Below, in pieces: positions 1 through 7,486 of a stretch of DNA of 64,000 nt (position 1 is its first letter; each line of letters starts with the position of its first letter). The stretch comes from Mycobacterium paraense (GTDB lineage Bacteria > Actinomycetota > Actinomycetes > Mycobacteriales > Mycobacteriaceae), in NCBI RefSeq assembly GCF_002101815.1, contig NZ_LQPM01000010.1, positions 248,001-312,000 on the forward strand. Direction: 5' to 3'. The notes beneath the pieces were generated by a model. That model saw nothing but the letters and a program-made list of their open reading frames with translations, was not told where the DNA came from and ran no database searches. Position numbers and translations under genes: made by a program.

Positions 1-296
1 GCATCGACAACTCGAACCTGCTGACGGCCGCGTCGGCCTGGGCGTCGATCATCCCGGCCGGCTGGAGTTTTCTGCTCGCGTTGCGCTCCCGGGGCCTGGG
101 ATCGGTGTGGACGACGATGCACCTGGCCAGGGAACACGAGGTGGCCGAATTGCTCGGCATCCCGGATAGCGCCACCCAGGCCGCGCTGTTCCCCGTCGCC
201 TACACGATCGGCACCGACTTCCGGCCGGCCAAGCGGCCGCCCGCGGAAACCATCACCTATTGGGACACCTGGGGACACCCGGTTGGAGAACGCTGA
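1..296 (+). CDS. Nitroreductase family protein, C-terminal part (5' end outside window)
   Basis: Open from the left edge in frame 3, so about the last 97 residues are visible. The stretch ASAWASIIPAGWSF followed by LALRSRGLGSVWTT and EVAELLGIP is typical of the C-terminal half of FMN-dependent nitroreductase-fold proteins, in which the 'LRSRGLG' segment lies beside the flavin. The substrate cannot be deduced. Its stop overlaps the next start as TGATG, so the two genes are probably co-transcribed and translationally coupled. An internal TTG at 81 could be misread as the start, but the coding signal clearly extends upstream of it. Confidence 0.75.
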   Translation, partial: IDNSNLLTAASAWASIIPAGWSFLLALRSRGLGSVWTTMHLAREHEVAELLGIPDSATQAALFPVAYTIGTDFRPAKRPPAETITYWDTWGHPVGER

Positions 297-790
297 TGCA
301 GTCCTACACCGTGCGATTTCACGTCGACGCGCCGCCGAGGAAAGTGTGGCGGGTGCTTCATCCGCCGGTTCCGCCGGACGCGCCCCGGCCGCGGGTGCTC
401 ACGTGGCCGACGGGCAGCATGGAGATCCTCAACGAGGGCAACGAGGCCGGCGAGGGCCTGGTGCGCACCTGTGTCTTCCCGGTCCCGAAGTACCTGCTGT
501 CGGGCGGCCGAGCGCGGTCGTGGGAGACGGTGACTGAGGCGAAGATGAACAAGCTGTCGCGTTACGTCGCGGTCGGGGCGCCGTTGTGGTCCCGCGCCGA
601 GGGCTATCACGAACTCGAGGAGCAGCCCGACGGCACCACCGTGCTGACCTTTCACGAGACCTACCACGCCTACAATCCGGTGCTGCGCTTCTTCCTCGAG
701 CGCCCCGTGCACGCGAGGATTTCCCGCGACAACCTCGATACGTACGAGCACGCGTTGGGCTATGCCGGCAAAGTGCGTCGCCTGACGTAG
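296..790 (+). CDS. SRPBCC (START-like) family protein
   Basis: A 164-residue protein that opens with a beta strand and helix of SRPBCC type (YTVRFHVDAPPRKVWRVLH), as in polyketide cyclase/Bet v 1-like ligand-binding proteins. The hydrophobic C-terminal helix region (NLDTYEHALGYAGKV) fits the fold. The ATG at 296 overlaps the TGA of the nitroreductase gene (TGATG), which favours this start over an in-frame GTG 36 bases upstream. Such proteins bind hydrophobic ligands; the ligand and reaction here are unknown. Confidence 0.75.
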   Translation: MQSYTVRFHVDAPPRKVWRVLHPPVPPDAPRPRVLTWPTGSMEILNEGNEAGEGLVRTCVFPVPKYLLSGGRARSWETVTEAKMNKLSRYVAVGAPLWSRAEGYHELEEQPDGTTVLTFHETYHAYNPVLRFFLERPVHARISRDNLDTYEHALGYAGKVRRLT

Positions 791-899
791 CAATCCCCTT
801 CCGGGACAACGCTTCTCGCGTTCCGCGGATGGCGGGCGGCCAAAACATGTCATACCCCCCGGGCATCGTGTCGGTAGGCACGACGAAAGGGGACCTGCG

Positions 900-1412
900 A
901 TGTGCTGGATGTGCGACCACCCGGGGAGCACCGTGGACGACTATCTCGAGGTGATCCGCGGCAAGATCCGCAACCGAGGCTGGACGGTGCAATACGTCGA
1001 GGACGATCGGGTTCCGTACGCGTACACCGTCGGCCTGGCCGGCCATGGGTTGCCCGAGTTGTTGGTGACCGGCGTCTCGCCGCGGCGGGCGCTGGGGCTG
1101 TTGGGCGGCCTCGCCGACTCGGCAGCGCGGGCGGCCTGGGACGTCGGCGCGCCCAAGCCCGGTGCCCGGCTCACCCTCCCCGGTCCGACACTCGTCGAGG
1201 TCGTGGAGGTCGAGTTCCCGGATGTGCACATGAACGCCGCGGTCGCCCTCTACGGGGGCGGGGTGCGGGGGCGTCAACTCGTATGGGCCGACCGGCGGGG
1301 CCGCTGGCCGTGGTCGGCGAGCTTCAACAACGGTCGAGCCACGCAACCGGTGCTGGGTGCGCGGGCCGCTCCGGGTCGCGCAGACGGGCGGCGGCGGGCG
1401 CCCCAAACTTAG
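900..1412 (+). CDS. DUF4262 domain protein
   Basis: 170 residues. The start CWMCDHPG with two early cysteines, then GWTVQYVEDD and PYAYTVGLAGHGLPELLVTG, is the DUF4262 signature ('YTxGL...HPEL' type). The function of this family is not known. AAGGGG at 889-894 is a good ribosome binding site for the ATG at 900. The last ~25 residues are Arg/Ala/Gly-rich and look unconserved. It is separated by about 290 bases from furA, on the same strand. Confidence 0.75.
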   Translation: MCWMCDHPGSTVDDYLEVIRGKIRNRGWTVQYVEDDRVPYAYTVGLAGHGLPELLVTGVSPRRALGLLGGLADSAARAAWDVGAPKPGARLTLPGPTLVEVVEVEFPDVHMNAAVALYGGGVRGRQLVWADRRGRWPWSASFNNGRATQPVLGARAAPGRADGRRRAPQT

Positions 1413-1546
1413 CTCCGGGCCGATGCCAGCAGTACACCGCGCGAAGCGTCTTTGCTCGGCCGAGAACCCTCCTCAGCGGCGGACCCAAAATTTGGTTAAT
1501 TGACGGAACCGCAGGTCAGAAAGGTGTCGATATTTTGTCCGAAACC

Positions 1547-1603
1547 CACCACAAGGTGGTGAAGGACCCTAATCTGGGCTCCGCCGTGAAACCGCGGTTT
1601 TCA
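1547..1603. promoter_or_regulatory. Two small inverted repeats upstream of furA
   Basis: In the 290-base spacer before furA there is a perfect CACCAC-AAG-GTGGTG repeat at 1547-1561 and a near-palindrome TGAAACCGCGGTTTTCA at 1587-1603. The spacer is also locally AT-richer (1488-1540). Mycobacterial furA genes are autoregulated through a site just upstream, so either element could be an operator. No match to a defined FurA box could be shown, so this is inference only. Confidence 0.3.
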
Positions 1604-1702
1604 TAACGGTCTCAAAGACTCCGCAACGCCAGCGGGTTTCACGGTCCGAGGGAAAGGGTCGAAGGCTTGATCAATTCCAGAAAAGACCTCCGCCTGGTTC
1701 AG

Positions 1703-2422
1703 GTGCCCTCGGTGGCGCGCTACGCGGAGAGCCTTCGGGCGGCCGACCTGCGGGTTACCCGCCCGCGGATCGCGGTGCTCCATTCGGTGAACCTGAATCC
1801 ACACGCCGACACGGAAACGGTCATCGGAGCCGTGCGGGCGTGCCTGCCCGAGGTGTCCCGGCAGGCCGTCTACGACATCCTGCATGCGCTGACCGACGTG
1901 GGTCTGTTGCGACGCGTCCAGCCCCCGGGCTCCGTCGCGCGCTACGAAACTCGGGTGGGCGACAACCACCATCACATGGTCTGCCGGAGCTGCGGGGCCA
2001 TCGCGGACGTCGACTGCGCCATCGGTGCGGATCCCTGCTTGTCCGTTTCCGACACCAACGGCTTTCAGCTCGACGGGGCGGAGGTCATCTACTGGGGCAG
2101 CTGCCCCGGCTGCTCGGTGTCAAACGGGGATCACAGTCCCACAGAAGAACTCGCCGACGACATGCTTGGCTCGGGCGATAGCGGCGACCAGCCACCGAGC
2201 GACGGCCAACTGTCGCCGACGCCGACGCCAAGCCCCGGGGCGGGGGGATGGCTTGCCCCCGGCCCGCTCACGCCCATCACCGGGTTGAAGGCGGCCGGAA
2301 TTGGGACGGGAGGTCTGGGAGCCAACGCGGGGTGGGCTCGCTACGACATCGCCGATGCCACAGTTGCCAGCAACGAGCCTCGCATCGAGCCTTCCGTTTC
2401 ACCCTCGTCTACGTCTACGTGA
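1703..2422 (+). CDS. furA: FurA-type ferric uptake/peroxide regulator with extra C-terminal tail
   Basis: Residues 1-145 match mycobacterial FurA closely: YAESLRAADLRVTRPRIAVL (winged helix), VSRQAVYDILHALTDVGLL (recognition helix), then the metal motif DNHHHMVCRSCG and a second Cys pair in GSCPGC, giving CxxC...CxxC zinc-site geometry. The GTG at 1703 aligns exactly with the known FurA start; a TTG at 1667 with GGAAAGGG upstream would add 12 residues. After the second Cys pair the frame stays open for about 95 residues of Ser/Pro/Gly-rich sequence, whereas M. tuberculosis FurA stops near residue 150. katG, which normally follows, is absent: the next gene is an Rv1906c homologue. The tail may be read-through into a deletion scar. 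The regulator should sense iron or peroxide and act in the cytoplasm; its local target is missing. Confidence 0.85.
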   Translation: MPSVARYAESLRAADLRVTRPRIAVLHSVNLNPHADTETVIGAVRACLPEVSRQAVYDILHALTDVGLLRRVQPPGSVARYETRVGDNHHHMVCRSCGAIADVDCAIGADPCLSVSDTNGFQLDGAEVIYWGSCPGCSVSNGDHSPTEELADDMLGSGDSGDQPPSDGQLSPTPTPSPGAGGWLAPGPLTPITGLKAAGIGTGGLGANAGWARYDIADATVASNEPRIEPSVSPSSTST

Positions 2423-2455
2423 AATGCGCTGCCCGCACCGGTAAACTGCTCCTTC

Positions 2456-2920
2456 GTGGGGTTCAACGTCAACGCATCCGCGGCGGCACGGTCTCTGGTC
2501 GCCGGGGTGCTGCTTGCCGGCTGGGTGGCATCCGGGGCGGTCGCCGTCGCCGATCCGGAGCCGACGCCGCCACCCGCGCCGAAGACCACGATGGACCACG
2601 ACGGCACGTTCGCGGTGGGAAGCGACATCGCCCCCGGCATCTACAGCTCGGCGGGACCCGTCGGCGACGGCACCTGCTACTGGAAGCGAACGGGTAACCC
2701 CGACGGCAACCTGGTCGACAACGCCCTGAGCAAGAAGCCGCAGGTGGTGCAGATCGAACCCACCGACAAGTCGTTCAAGACAACCGGCTGCCAGCCCTGG
2801 CAGCTGACACCCGACGCCACCCCGCCGGCCAGTGCGCCGCCAGCGGGTGTGCAGGGCACTCTCGGCATCCTCAACGGGCTGCTCGGCGGCCAGAGCGGCC
2901 CGCCACCCCCCCATTCCTGA
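2456..2920 (+). CDS. Secreted protein, Rv1906c-like
   Basis: 154 residues with a signal peptide (about residues 1-31, hydrophobic core LVAGVLLAGWVASGAVAVA, cleavage near AVADPEP). The mature part has the Rv1906c pattern FAVGSDIAPGIYSSAGPV, DGTCYWKR and a second Cys in KTTGCQPW, so one disulfide is likely. Function unknown; the family is found in mycobacteria as an exported small protein. The start is GTG. In M. tuberculosis two genes (Rv1907c, katG) lie between this gene and furA; here only 33 bases do. The tail is Pro/Ala-rich and ends close to the aao start. Confidence 0.8.
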   Translation: MGFNVNASAAARSLVAGVLLAGWVASGAVAVADPEPTPPPAPKTTMDHDGTFAVGSDIAPGIYSSAGPVGDGTCYWKRTGNPDGNLVDNALSKKPQVVQIEPTDKSFKTTGCQPWQLTPDATPPASAPPAGVQGTLGILNGLLGGQSGPPPPHS

Positions 2921-2936
2921 CGGGAGCTTGCTGCCC

Positions 2937-3917
2937 TTGGCAAGTGACACGGCCGGCCCGCAACAGATTGTCGTCATCGGTGCCGGCGTCAGCGGCTTGA
3001 CGTCGGCCATCTGCTTGGCCGAGGCGGGCTGGCCGGTGCGGGTGTGGGCGGCCGCGATGCCGCAAGAAACGACCTCGGTGGTGGCCGGTGCGGTCTGGGC
3101 GCCCCCTCGCCCGGCCGAACGCGCCGCGGCGACCCTGGACTGGACCGCGCATTCCCTGCGGGTGTTTCGGGAACTGGCCGACGACCCCGGCACGGGGGTT
3201 CTCCTGGCGCCGGCGCTGGCCGTCGGGGAATTCATCGGGGCCGAGGCGGCCTCCCCCGCGGCCAAGCTGATCCCCGATCTGCGGCCGGCCGATCCGGCCG
3301 ACGTGCCGGACGGCTTCGGCGCCGGATTTCGGGCAACCATGCCGATGATCGACATGCCGCGCTACCTCGACTACCTCGCGCGCCGGCTGGCCGTGGCCGG
3401 CTGCGAGATCGAGGTGCGCCCGGTGCGGTCGCTGGCCGAGGCCGCCGACGCCGCGCCGATCGTCGTCAACTGCGCCGGGCTCGGCGCGGGAGCGCTGACC
3501 GGCGATGACTCCGTGCGGCCGCTGTTCGGCCAGCACGTCGTCCTGGGGAATCCCGGTGTGCGGCAACTGTTCATCGAGCTGAGCCACGGCCGGGAATGGA
3601 CCTGCTTCTTCCCCCACCCGCAGCGGGTGGTGTGCGGTGGCGTCAGCATTCCCGGCCGCTGGGACACGACACCGGATCCCCAGGTGACCGACCGAATCCT
3701 GCAGCGGTGCCGCCGCATCGAGCCGCGGCTGGGCGAGGCCGAGGTGATCGAGACGATCACCGGGTTGCGTCCGGACCGGCCGGCAGTGCGGGTAGAGGCG
3801 GAGCCGCTCGGGCGGGCCCGGTGCATCCATAACTACGGGCACGGCAGCAATGGCGTGACGCTGTCGTGGGGTTGCGCCCGCGACGTGGTGCGCCTGGTCG
3901 AGGCAGGCGCACGATGA
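2937..3917 (+). CDS. aao: D-amino-acid oxidase
   Basis: A 326-residue FAD enzyme. The N-terminal QQIVVIGAGVSGLTSAICLA is the GxGxxG dinucleotide fold; GLRPDRPAVRVE and HNYGHGSNGVTLSWG near the C-terminus form the D-amino-acid oxidase signature with substrate-binding arginine and FAD contacts. It should oxidise D-amino acids to oxo acids, ammonia and hydrogen peroxide. TTG at 2937 is chosen because GGAG lies at a proper distance and the length then equals the M. tuberculosis Rv1905c product (about 320). The stop overlaps the next gene as ATGA, so the two are coupled. Confidence 0.88.
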   Translation: MASDTAGPQQIVVIGAGVSGLTSAICLAEAGWPVRVWAAAMPQETTSVVAGAVWAPPRPAERAAATLDWTAHSLRVFRELADDPGTGVLLAPALAVGEFIGAEAASPAAKLIPDLRPADPADVPDGFGAGFRATMPMIDMPRYLDYLARRLAVAGCEIEVRPVRSLAEAADAAPIVVNCAGLGAGALTGDDSVRPLFGQHVVLGNPGVRQLFIELSHGREWTCFFPHPQRVVCGGVSIPGRWDTTPDPQVTDRILQRCRRIEPRLGEAEVIETITGLRPDRPAVRVEAEPLGRARCIHNYGHGSNGVTLSWGCARDVVRLVEAGAR

Positions 3918-4696
3918 GCATCGACTTCGCGCTGGCGGGCCATATCGCGACCATCACGATCAACCGTCCTGAGACGCGCAACTCGCTGGACATGGCGCAT
4001 TTCCGCGATCTGGCCCATGCCTGGGCGGCGTTCCGCGACGACGACCGCGTCTGGGTCGCAGTGATCACCGGCGTCGGCCGGGACTTCTGCACGGGGGCCG
4101 ACCTCAAGAAATTCATCCCGGAACTCACCGGGGACCTGCCCAAGCCCGAGGGCTGGAACAAGGACGACGCGATCCACGCCGTCTTGCATCGGTTTCCGGT
4201 GTACAAGCCGATCGTCGCGGCGGTCAACGGCACCTGCGTCGCCGGCGGCTTCGAGATGTTGACCTCCACGGACATTCGCGTCGCCGTGCCCGAGGCGCGC
4301 TTCGCGGTGATGGAGCCGAAGCGCGGCCTGTTCGCCGGCGGCGGGAGCACCGTTCGGCTGCCCCGCCAGATGCCGTACCCGCTCGCGATGGAGCTGCTGC
4401 TGACGGCCGACATGGTGGACGCGGAGCGGGCCCTGGCCATGGGGCTGATCAACCGGGTGGTCCCCGCCGACCGGTTGATGGACACGGCATATGACTACGC
4501 GGAGCGCATCGTGGCCAACGCGCCACTCGCCGTCTTCGCGACCAAACAGTCGGCCGTCGAGGGTCTGGCGCTCGACCTCGGGGCGGCCTACGACAACGAA
4601 ACACGGCACAGCGACCGGGTTTTCGAGACCGAGGACGCCAAGGAGGGCCCCCGAGCGTTCGCCGAGAAGCGCCCGCCCCGGTGGCAGGCCCGCTGA
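3914..4696 (+). CDS. Enoyl-CoA hydratase/isomerase (crotonase) family protein
   Basis: 260 residues with crotonase features: ATITINRPETRNSLD at the N-terminus, the CoA/oxyanion segment GRDFCTGADLKKF and the second oxyanion-hole segment VNGTCVAGGFEMLTSTDIRVA, followed by PEARFAVMEPKRGLFAGGG. The position usually holding the first catalytic Glu reads GGFEMLTSTD, and the second lies in PKRGLFAG, where a classic hydratase has Glu (PExxLG); hydratase activity is therefore not certain, and isomerase or hydrolase chemistry is possible. The start ATG overlaps the aao stop. The pathway is unknown. Confidence 0.82.
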   Translation: MSIDFALAGHIATITINRPETRNSLDMAHFRDLAHAWAAFRDDDRVWVAVITGVGRDFCTGADLKKFIPELTGDLPKPEGWNKDDAIHAVLHRFPVYKPIVAAVNGTCVAGGFEMLTSTDIRVAVPEARFAVMEPKRGLFAGGGSTVRLPRQMPYPLAMELLLTADMVDAERALAMGLINRVVPADRLMDTAYDYAERIVANAPLAVFATKQSAVEGLALDLGAAYDNETRHSDRVFETEDAKEGPRAFAEKRPPRWQAR

Positions 4697-4709
4697 CGGT
4701 ATAGGGCCC

Positions 4710-5102
4710 TCAGGCCCGCGTGACGTCGCGGATGACCAGCGACAGCACCCAGCTGACGATCGACAACAGGATGGCGGCCCAGATCGCCGTCCACCAGAAG
4801 TGATCGATCTGCAGCCCCCAGTGCGTGGTGTGCGAGGTGATCCACGCGGTGATCCACAACATCAAGGCGTTGATCACGATGTGGATCAGACCCAGGGTCA
4901 CGATGTAGAGCGGGATCGACAAGATCTGGACGATCGGCTTGATGAACGCGTTGACCAGACCGAAGATCACGGCGACGACGAAGATGATGGCGACCGTCTG
5001 CAGCGTGGTGTTGCCGCCGACGAATCTCATCCCGTGCATAAACAGGGTGACGATCCACATGGCGAGGCCGGTCAATGCGGCGCGAAGCAGAAAAGGGCCC
5101 AT
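4710..5102 (-). CDS. Phage holin family / DUF360-type membrane protein
   Basis: 130 residues with four hydrophobic helices (ALTGLAMWIVTLFM, TVAIIFVVAVIFGLVNAFI, IPLYIVTLGLIHIVINALML, WWTAIWAAILLSIVSWVLSL). This is the 'phage holin family 4' group of small actinobacterial membrane proteins, with the conserved NAFIKPIVQILSIPL loop. There is no phage context here. The ATG at 5102 has AGGATC upstream; a GTG at 5120 would add six residues. A 13-base palindrome lies about 86 bases upstream. Role unknown, probably envelope related. Confidence 0.8.
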   Translation of the reverse strand: MGPFLLRAALTGLAMWIVTLFMHGMRFVGGNTTLQTVAIIFVVAVIFGLVNAFIKPIVQILSIPLYIVTLGLIHIVINALMLWITAWITSHTTHWGLQIDHFWWTAIWAAILLSIVSWVLSLVIRDVTRA

Positions 5103-5187
5103 GCCGAAAGATCCTGCCACTGGCCGGGCGGGAAGTCACATGCCGGCTCGATGCCAGCCCTGCGCGGCCCCTGCCCGGCTTTAGTTG

Positions 5188-5200
5188 ACCGACTGTCGGT
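5188..5200. promoter_or_regulatory. 13-bp palindrome, TetR-operator-like
   Basis: ACCGACTGTCGGT is a perfect 6-1-6 inverted repeat and is preceded by TTG (TTGACCGAC...). Many TetR-family operators in actinobacteria have this ACCGAC-N-GTCGGT form. It lies upstream of the leftward holin-family gene and downstream of the leftward small secreted gene. No TetR gene is present in the window, so a regulator would act from elsewhere. Binding is inferred from symmetry alone. Confidence 0.4.
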
Positions 5201-5344
5201 ATGGTCTTGTGCGCGTAGGGTTTTCGACGCTAATTGCTTCTGTCCATGGTATCCGAGTACGAGCACATCCAAGTCATCTGCTGGGCATCGACGCCTCCGC
5301 ACAACCCGCCTTTCTCCGGCGGCGCGGACGTTCGGACCCCGACG

Positions 5345-5578
5345 TTACCCGCAAACTTGGCCCACCTGTCCGTCGATGGGGCTCGCACCCTCGCAATCGC
5401 CCAGAGGGTATCTGCGCACCGCGTTACCGCGATGCGAGTTGTCGATGCAGGCCTGGTGGGCAGTGGGAACCGTGATGTCGGCACAGGGATCGTCGGCGTG
5501 TGCTTGCGCCGGTGGAATGCATACGGCTACCAGTGCTATCACCGCTGCCGCCGATGCGCCCTTTAGTGCCTTCTTCAT
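5345..5578 (-). CDS. Small secreted Cys-containing protein, copy 1
   Basis: 77 residues: MKKALKGASAAAVIALVAVCIPPAQAHA is a signal peptide (about 28 residues), followed by DDPCADITVPTAHQACIDN and GDCEGASP...GQVCG, giving four cysteines in the mature peptide of about 49 residues. AGGAGAGG lies properly before the ATG at 5578, so the longer upstream frame is rejected. It is clearly paralogous to the gene at 5853-6131 (shared AQAHADDPC, AxxxCI, GDC, GQxC). Function unknown; two disulfides are plausible. Confidence 0.75.
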   Translation of the reverse strand: MKKALKGASAAAVIALVAVCIPPAQAHADDPCADITVPTAHQACIDNSHRGNAVRRYPLGDCEGASPIDGQVGQVCG

Positions 5579-5852
5579 CGGTTCGTCCTCTCCTGAACCC
5601 CCAATGGCCACCACGTTGTCGCCACCCAGACACAGTGGAGCACCTTGTGATGTCAGATGTGTTACGGCGAGTTTTCCTGCTGTGCATTGGGCGGCGGGCG
5701 CTCCACCGGCGATTCTTGTGGGCTTCGGCGGGTCGCGACGAAGCGGATCGAGGCTGGACGGCGGCCTCGCGGGATCGAATCGGTTGTCGTTGAACATCTT
5801 TGGGTGATGCGCGGGGCAGCAGGCAGAAGGGGTTGCCCCCGCGTGGTTCTAG

Positions 5853-6131
5853 TCAGTCCCACATAGCGGGCCTTGCGTGGGGGAACTCAGAGTTTCGGAT
5901 CCAGAAGTTCCGACAAAACTGGCCCTCCGCTCCGTAATCGGGGCTCGCCTGGCAATCGCCCATTCTGGGCGTGGCGTCACCGGTCGTGGATTGATTGATG
6001 CAAGTCTGCCGGGCAGCGGGATCGCTGATCCCGTCGCAGGGATCGTCGGCGTGTGCTTGCGCCGGCGAAATGCAGAGGGGTGCCAGGGTTATCACCGCTG
6101 CGGCTGCGGCCACTGCTAATGCCTTCTTCAT
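5853..6131 (-). CDS. Small secreted Cys-containing protein, copy 2
   Basis: 92 residues with signal peptide MKKALAVAAAAAVITLAPLC...AQAHA and mature start DDPCDGISDPAARQTCINQ, then GDCQASPDYGAEGQFC, keeping the four-Cys pattern of copy 1. It carries a C-terminal extension of about 20 residues (NFWIRNSEF...) beyond the point where copy 1 stops. GAAGGA precedes the ATG. The two copies are in tandem, 274 bases apart on the same strand, so they arose by local duplication. A role in the wall or outside the cell is inferred only from export. Confidence 0.75.
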   Translation of the reverse strand: MKKALAVAAAAAVITLAPLCISPAQAHADDPCDGISDPAARQTCINQSTTGDATPRMGDCQASPDYGAEGQFCRNFWIRNSEFPHARPAMWD

Positions 6132-6207
6132 CGTTCCTTCATCTCGTGCCCCCTCATGGCGGCCCTGTCGTCGCCGGCTGAATGGGTGCGGGCATGGCCC
6201 TTACCTC

Positions 6208-7305
6208 TCACCCACCTGACGGAGGTCGCCGCATGATGGTGCCGGGGATCGGCGGTCCATAGCCTTTCTCTTCCGGCTTGTCCCGCTGGGCCTTGCGTGC
6301 TCCCGGTGGCATCGGCGGCACGAACATCGGGACCAGTGGAGCACCCTCGGCTGTTGTTGCCATCAGCGGTGCCTCGGTGGCAGTGAGCTGGACCGGGGAG
6401 GTGACCGCCGAAGGCGGGACCACGAGATTTCCGACGTACATTCCCTTGCCTAGCGAGGCGGTGACAGACGCCTCGAATGCAGAGGTCGCAGCGGCGGGTG
6501 CATAAAAATTGGGGGCCCCTCCCACGGCCTCCGGACCGGTGAGGTTGTACGCAATGGCCAGGTTGCGGGGGGTGGGGGCCAGGACGTCCGGGTACTGACC
6601 GGGCACGAAATCATGACCTCCCGTGAATGCGCCAACGAGGTTGAACGGGAACCCGCTCTGGATGACGCTCTCCTCGTGGACGAGCAACAGCGCGATGGTG
6701 GGATTTTCGAAAATCGGATCCGTGGGAAGGCTGATGGCTTGCGCAGTGGTTACCGCCGCGCTCTGCGCGACCACGCCAGCCGGGTTGGTGGTGGCGGGAG
6801 GAGGCGTGAACGGCTGTAACGTCATGGTCTGCAGCCGGGTCACGTCGTAGCCCAGCATGGCGGTGGTGTTACCCGCCCACATCTGCACGTACTGGGCCTC
6901 GGTGGCGGCGATGGCGGGGAAGTTGATGCCGAAAAAGTTCGTCGCGATCAGATCAGCCAGCAGTGTGCGGTTGGCGGTGACGACGCTGGGAAGTACCACA
7001 GCGGTCCGGGCGGCGACGAATGAGCTCGCCATGGTGCTGGCCGCCATCGACATCTGGGCGGCCTGGGCCGCAGTGGTGTTCAGCCAGGACACGTAGGGAA
7101 TGGTGGACAGCGTCATCGCCCTGGCTGATGGTCCCTCCCAGGGAATGCCCGCCACAATGGAGGCGTAGTCAGCGGCGGTCTGTTGAAGCTCGAGCGCCAG
7201 CTTGCGCCACACATTGGCAGCGGCTAACAGCGATCCGGGCCCTGGTCCTGAATGAATCAGCGCCGAGGTGATCTCCGGAGGAGCCCAGAAGTTCACGCCT
7301 GCCAT
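6208..7305 (-). CDS. PPE family protein
   Basis: 365 residues beginning MAGVNFWAPPEITSALI, with Pro-Pro-Glu at 9-11 and the WxG motif (IPWEGPSA, Trp56-Gly58) of the PPE helical domain, which spans about 1-175. The C-terminal half has no PGRS-like or MPTR repeats. The region where the SVP subfamily has its SVPxxW motif reads LVVPPSAVT, so the tryptophan is missing. PPE proteins normally pair with a PE protein and leave through an ESX (type VII) system; no PE partner or ESX gene is adjacent, so a distant partner is needed. The tail is Pro/Lys-rich. Confidence 0.9.
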   Translation of the reverse strand: MAGVNFWAPPEITSALIHSGPGPGSLLAAANVWRKLALELQQTAADYASIVAGIPWEGPSARAMTLSTIPYVSWLNTTAAQAAQMSMAASTMASSFVAARTAVVLPSVVTANRTLLADLIATNFFGINFPAIAATEAQYVQMWAGNTTAMLGYDVTRLQTMTLQPFTPPPATTNPAGVVAQSAAVTTAQAISLPTDPIFENPTIALLLVHEESVIQSGFPFNLVGAFTGGHDFVPGQYPDVLAPTPRNLAIAYNLTGPEAVGGAPNFYAPAAATSAFEASVTASLGKGMYVGNLVVPPSAVTSPVQLTATEAPLMATTAEGAPLVPMFVPPMPPGARKAQRDKPEEKGYGPPIPGTIMRRPPSGG

Positions 7306-7486
7306 GTCAATGCTCGAAGCCGATAGCCCTCACTGTGTTTGTGACTGCTGGAGTTGCTCGCCCGCACCGAAAACGCTACCCCTGTATGGGTGCGCGCAGG
7401 AAGCGCCGGCGGAGCGCCATGGCCGGACGTCCCGAAGGCAGTCGAGCGCGGTAATAACCGAACTGGGCGATCGAAACGCCGAGAGG

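Noticed and set aside
2130..2422. Possible katG remnant in the furA tail
   Set aside because: No KatG motif (such as the haem-pocket RMAWH or the GGHT region) could be recognised in any frame, so it is not called a pseudogene.
4491..5807. Long rightward frame from the crotonase end across the holin gene
   Set aside because: Arg/Asp/Pro/Gln-rich mirror sequence of the holin gene, with no start signal.
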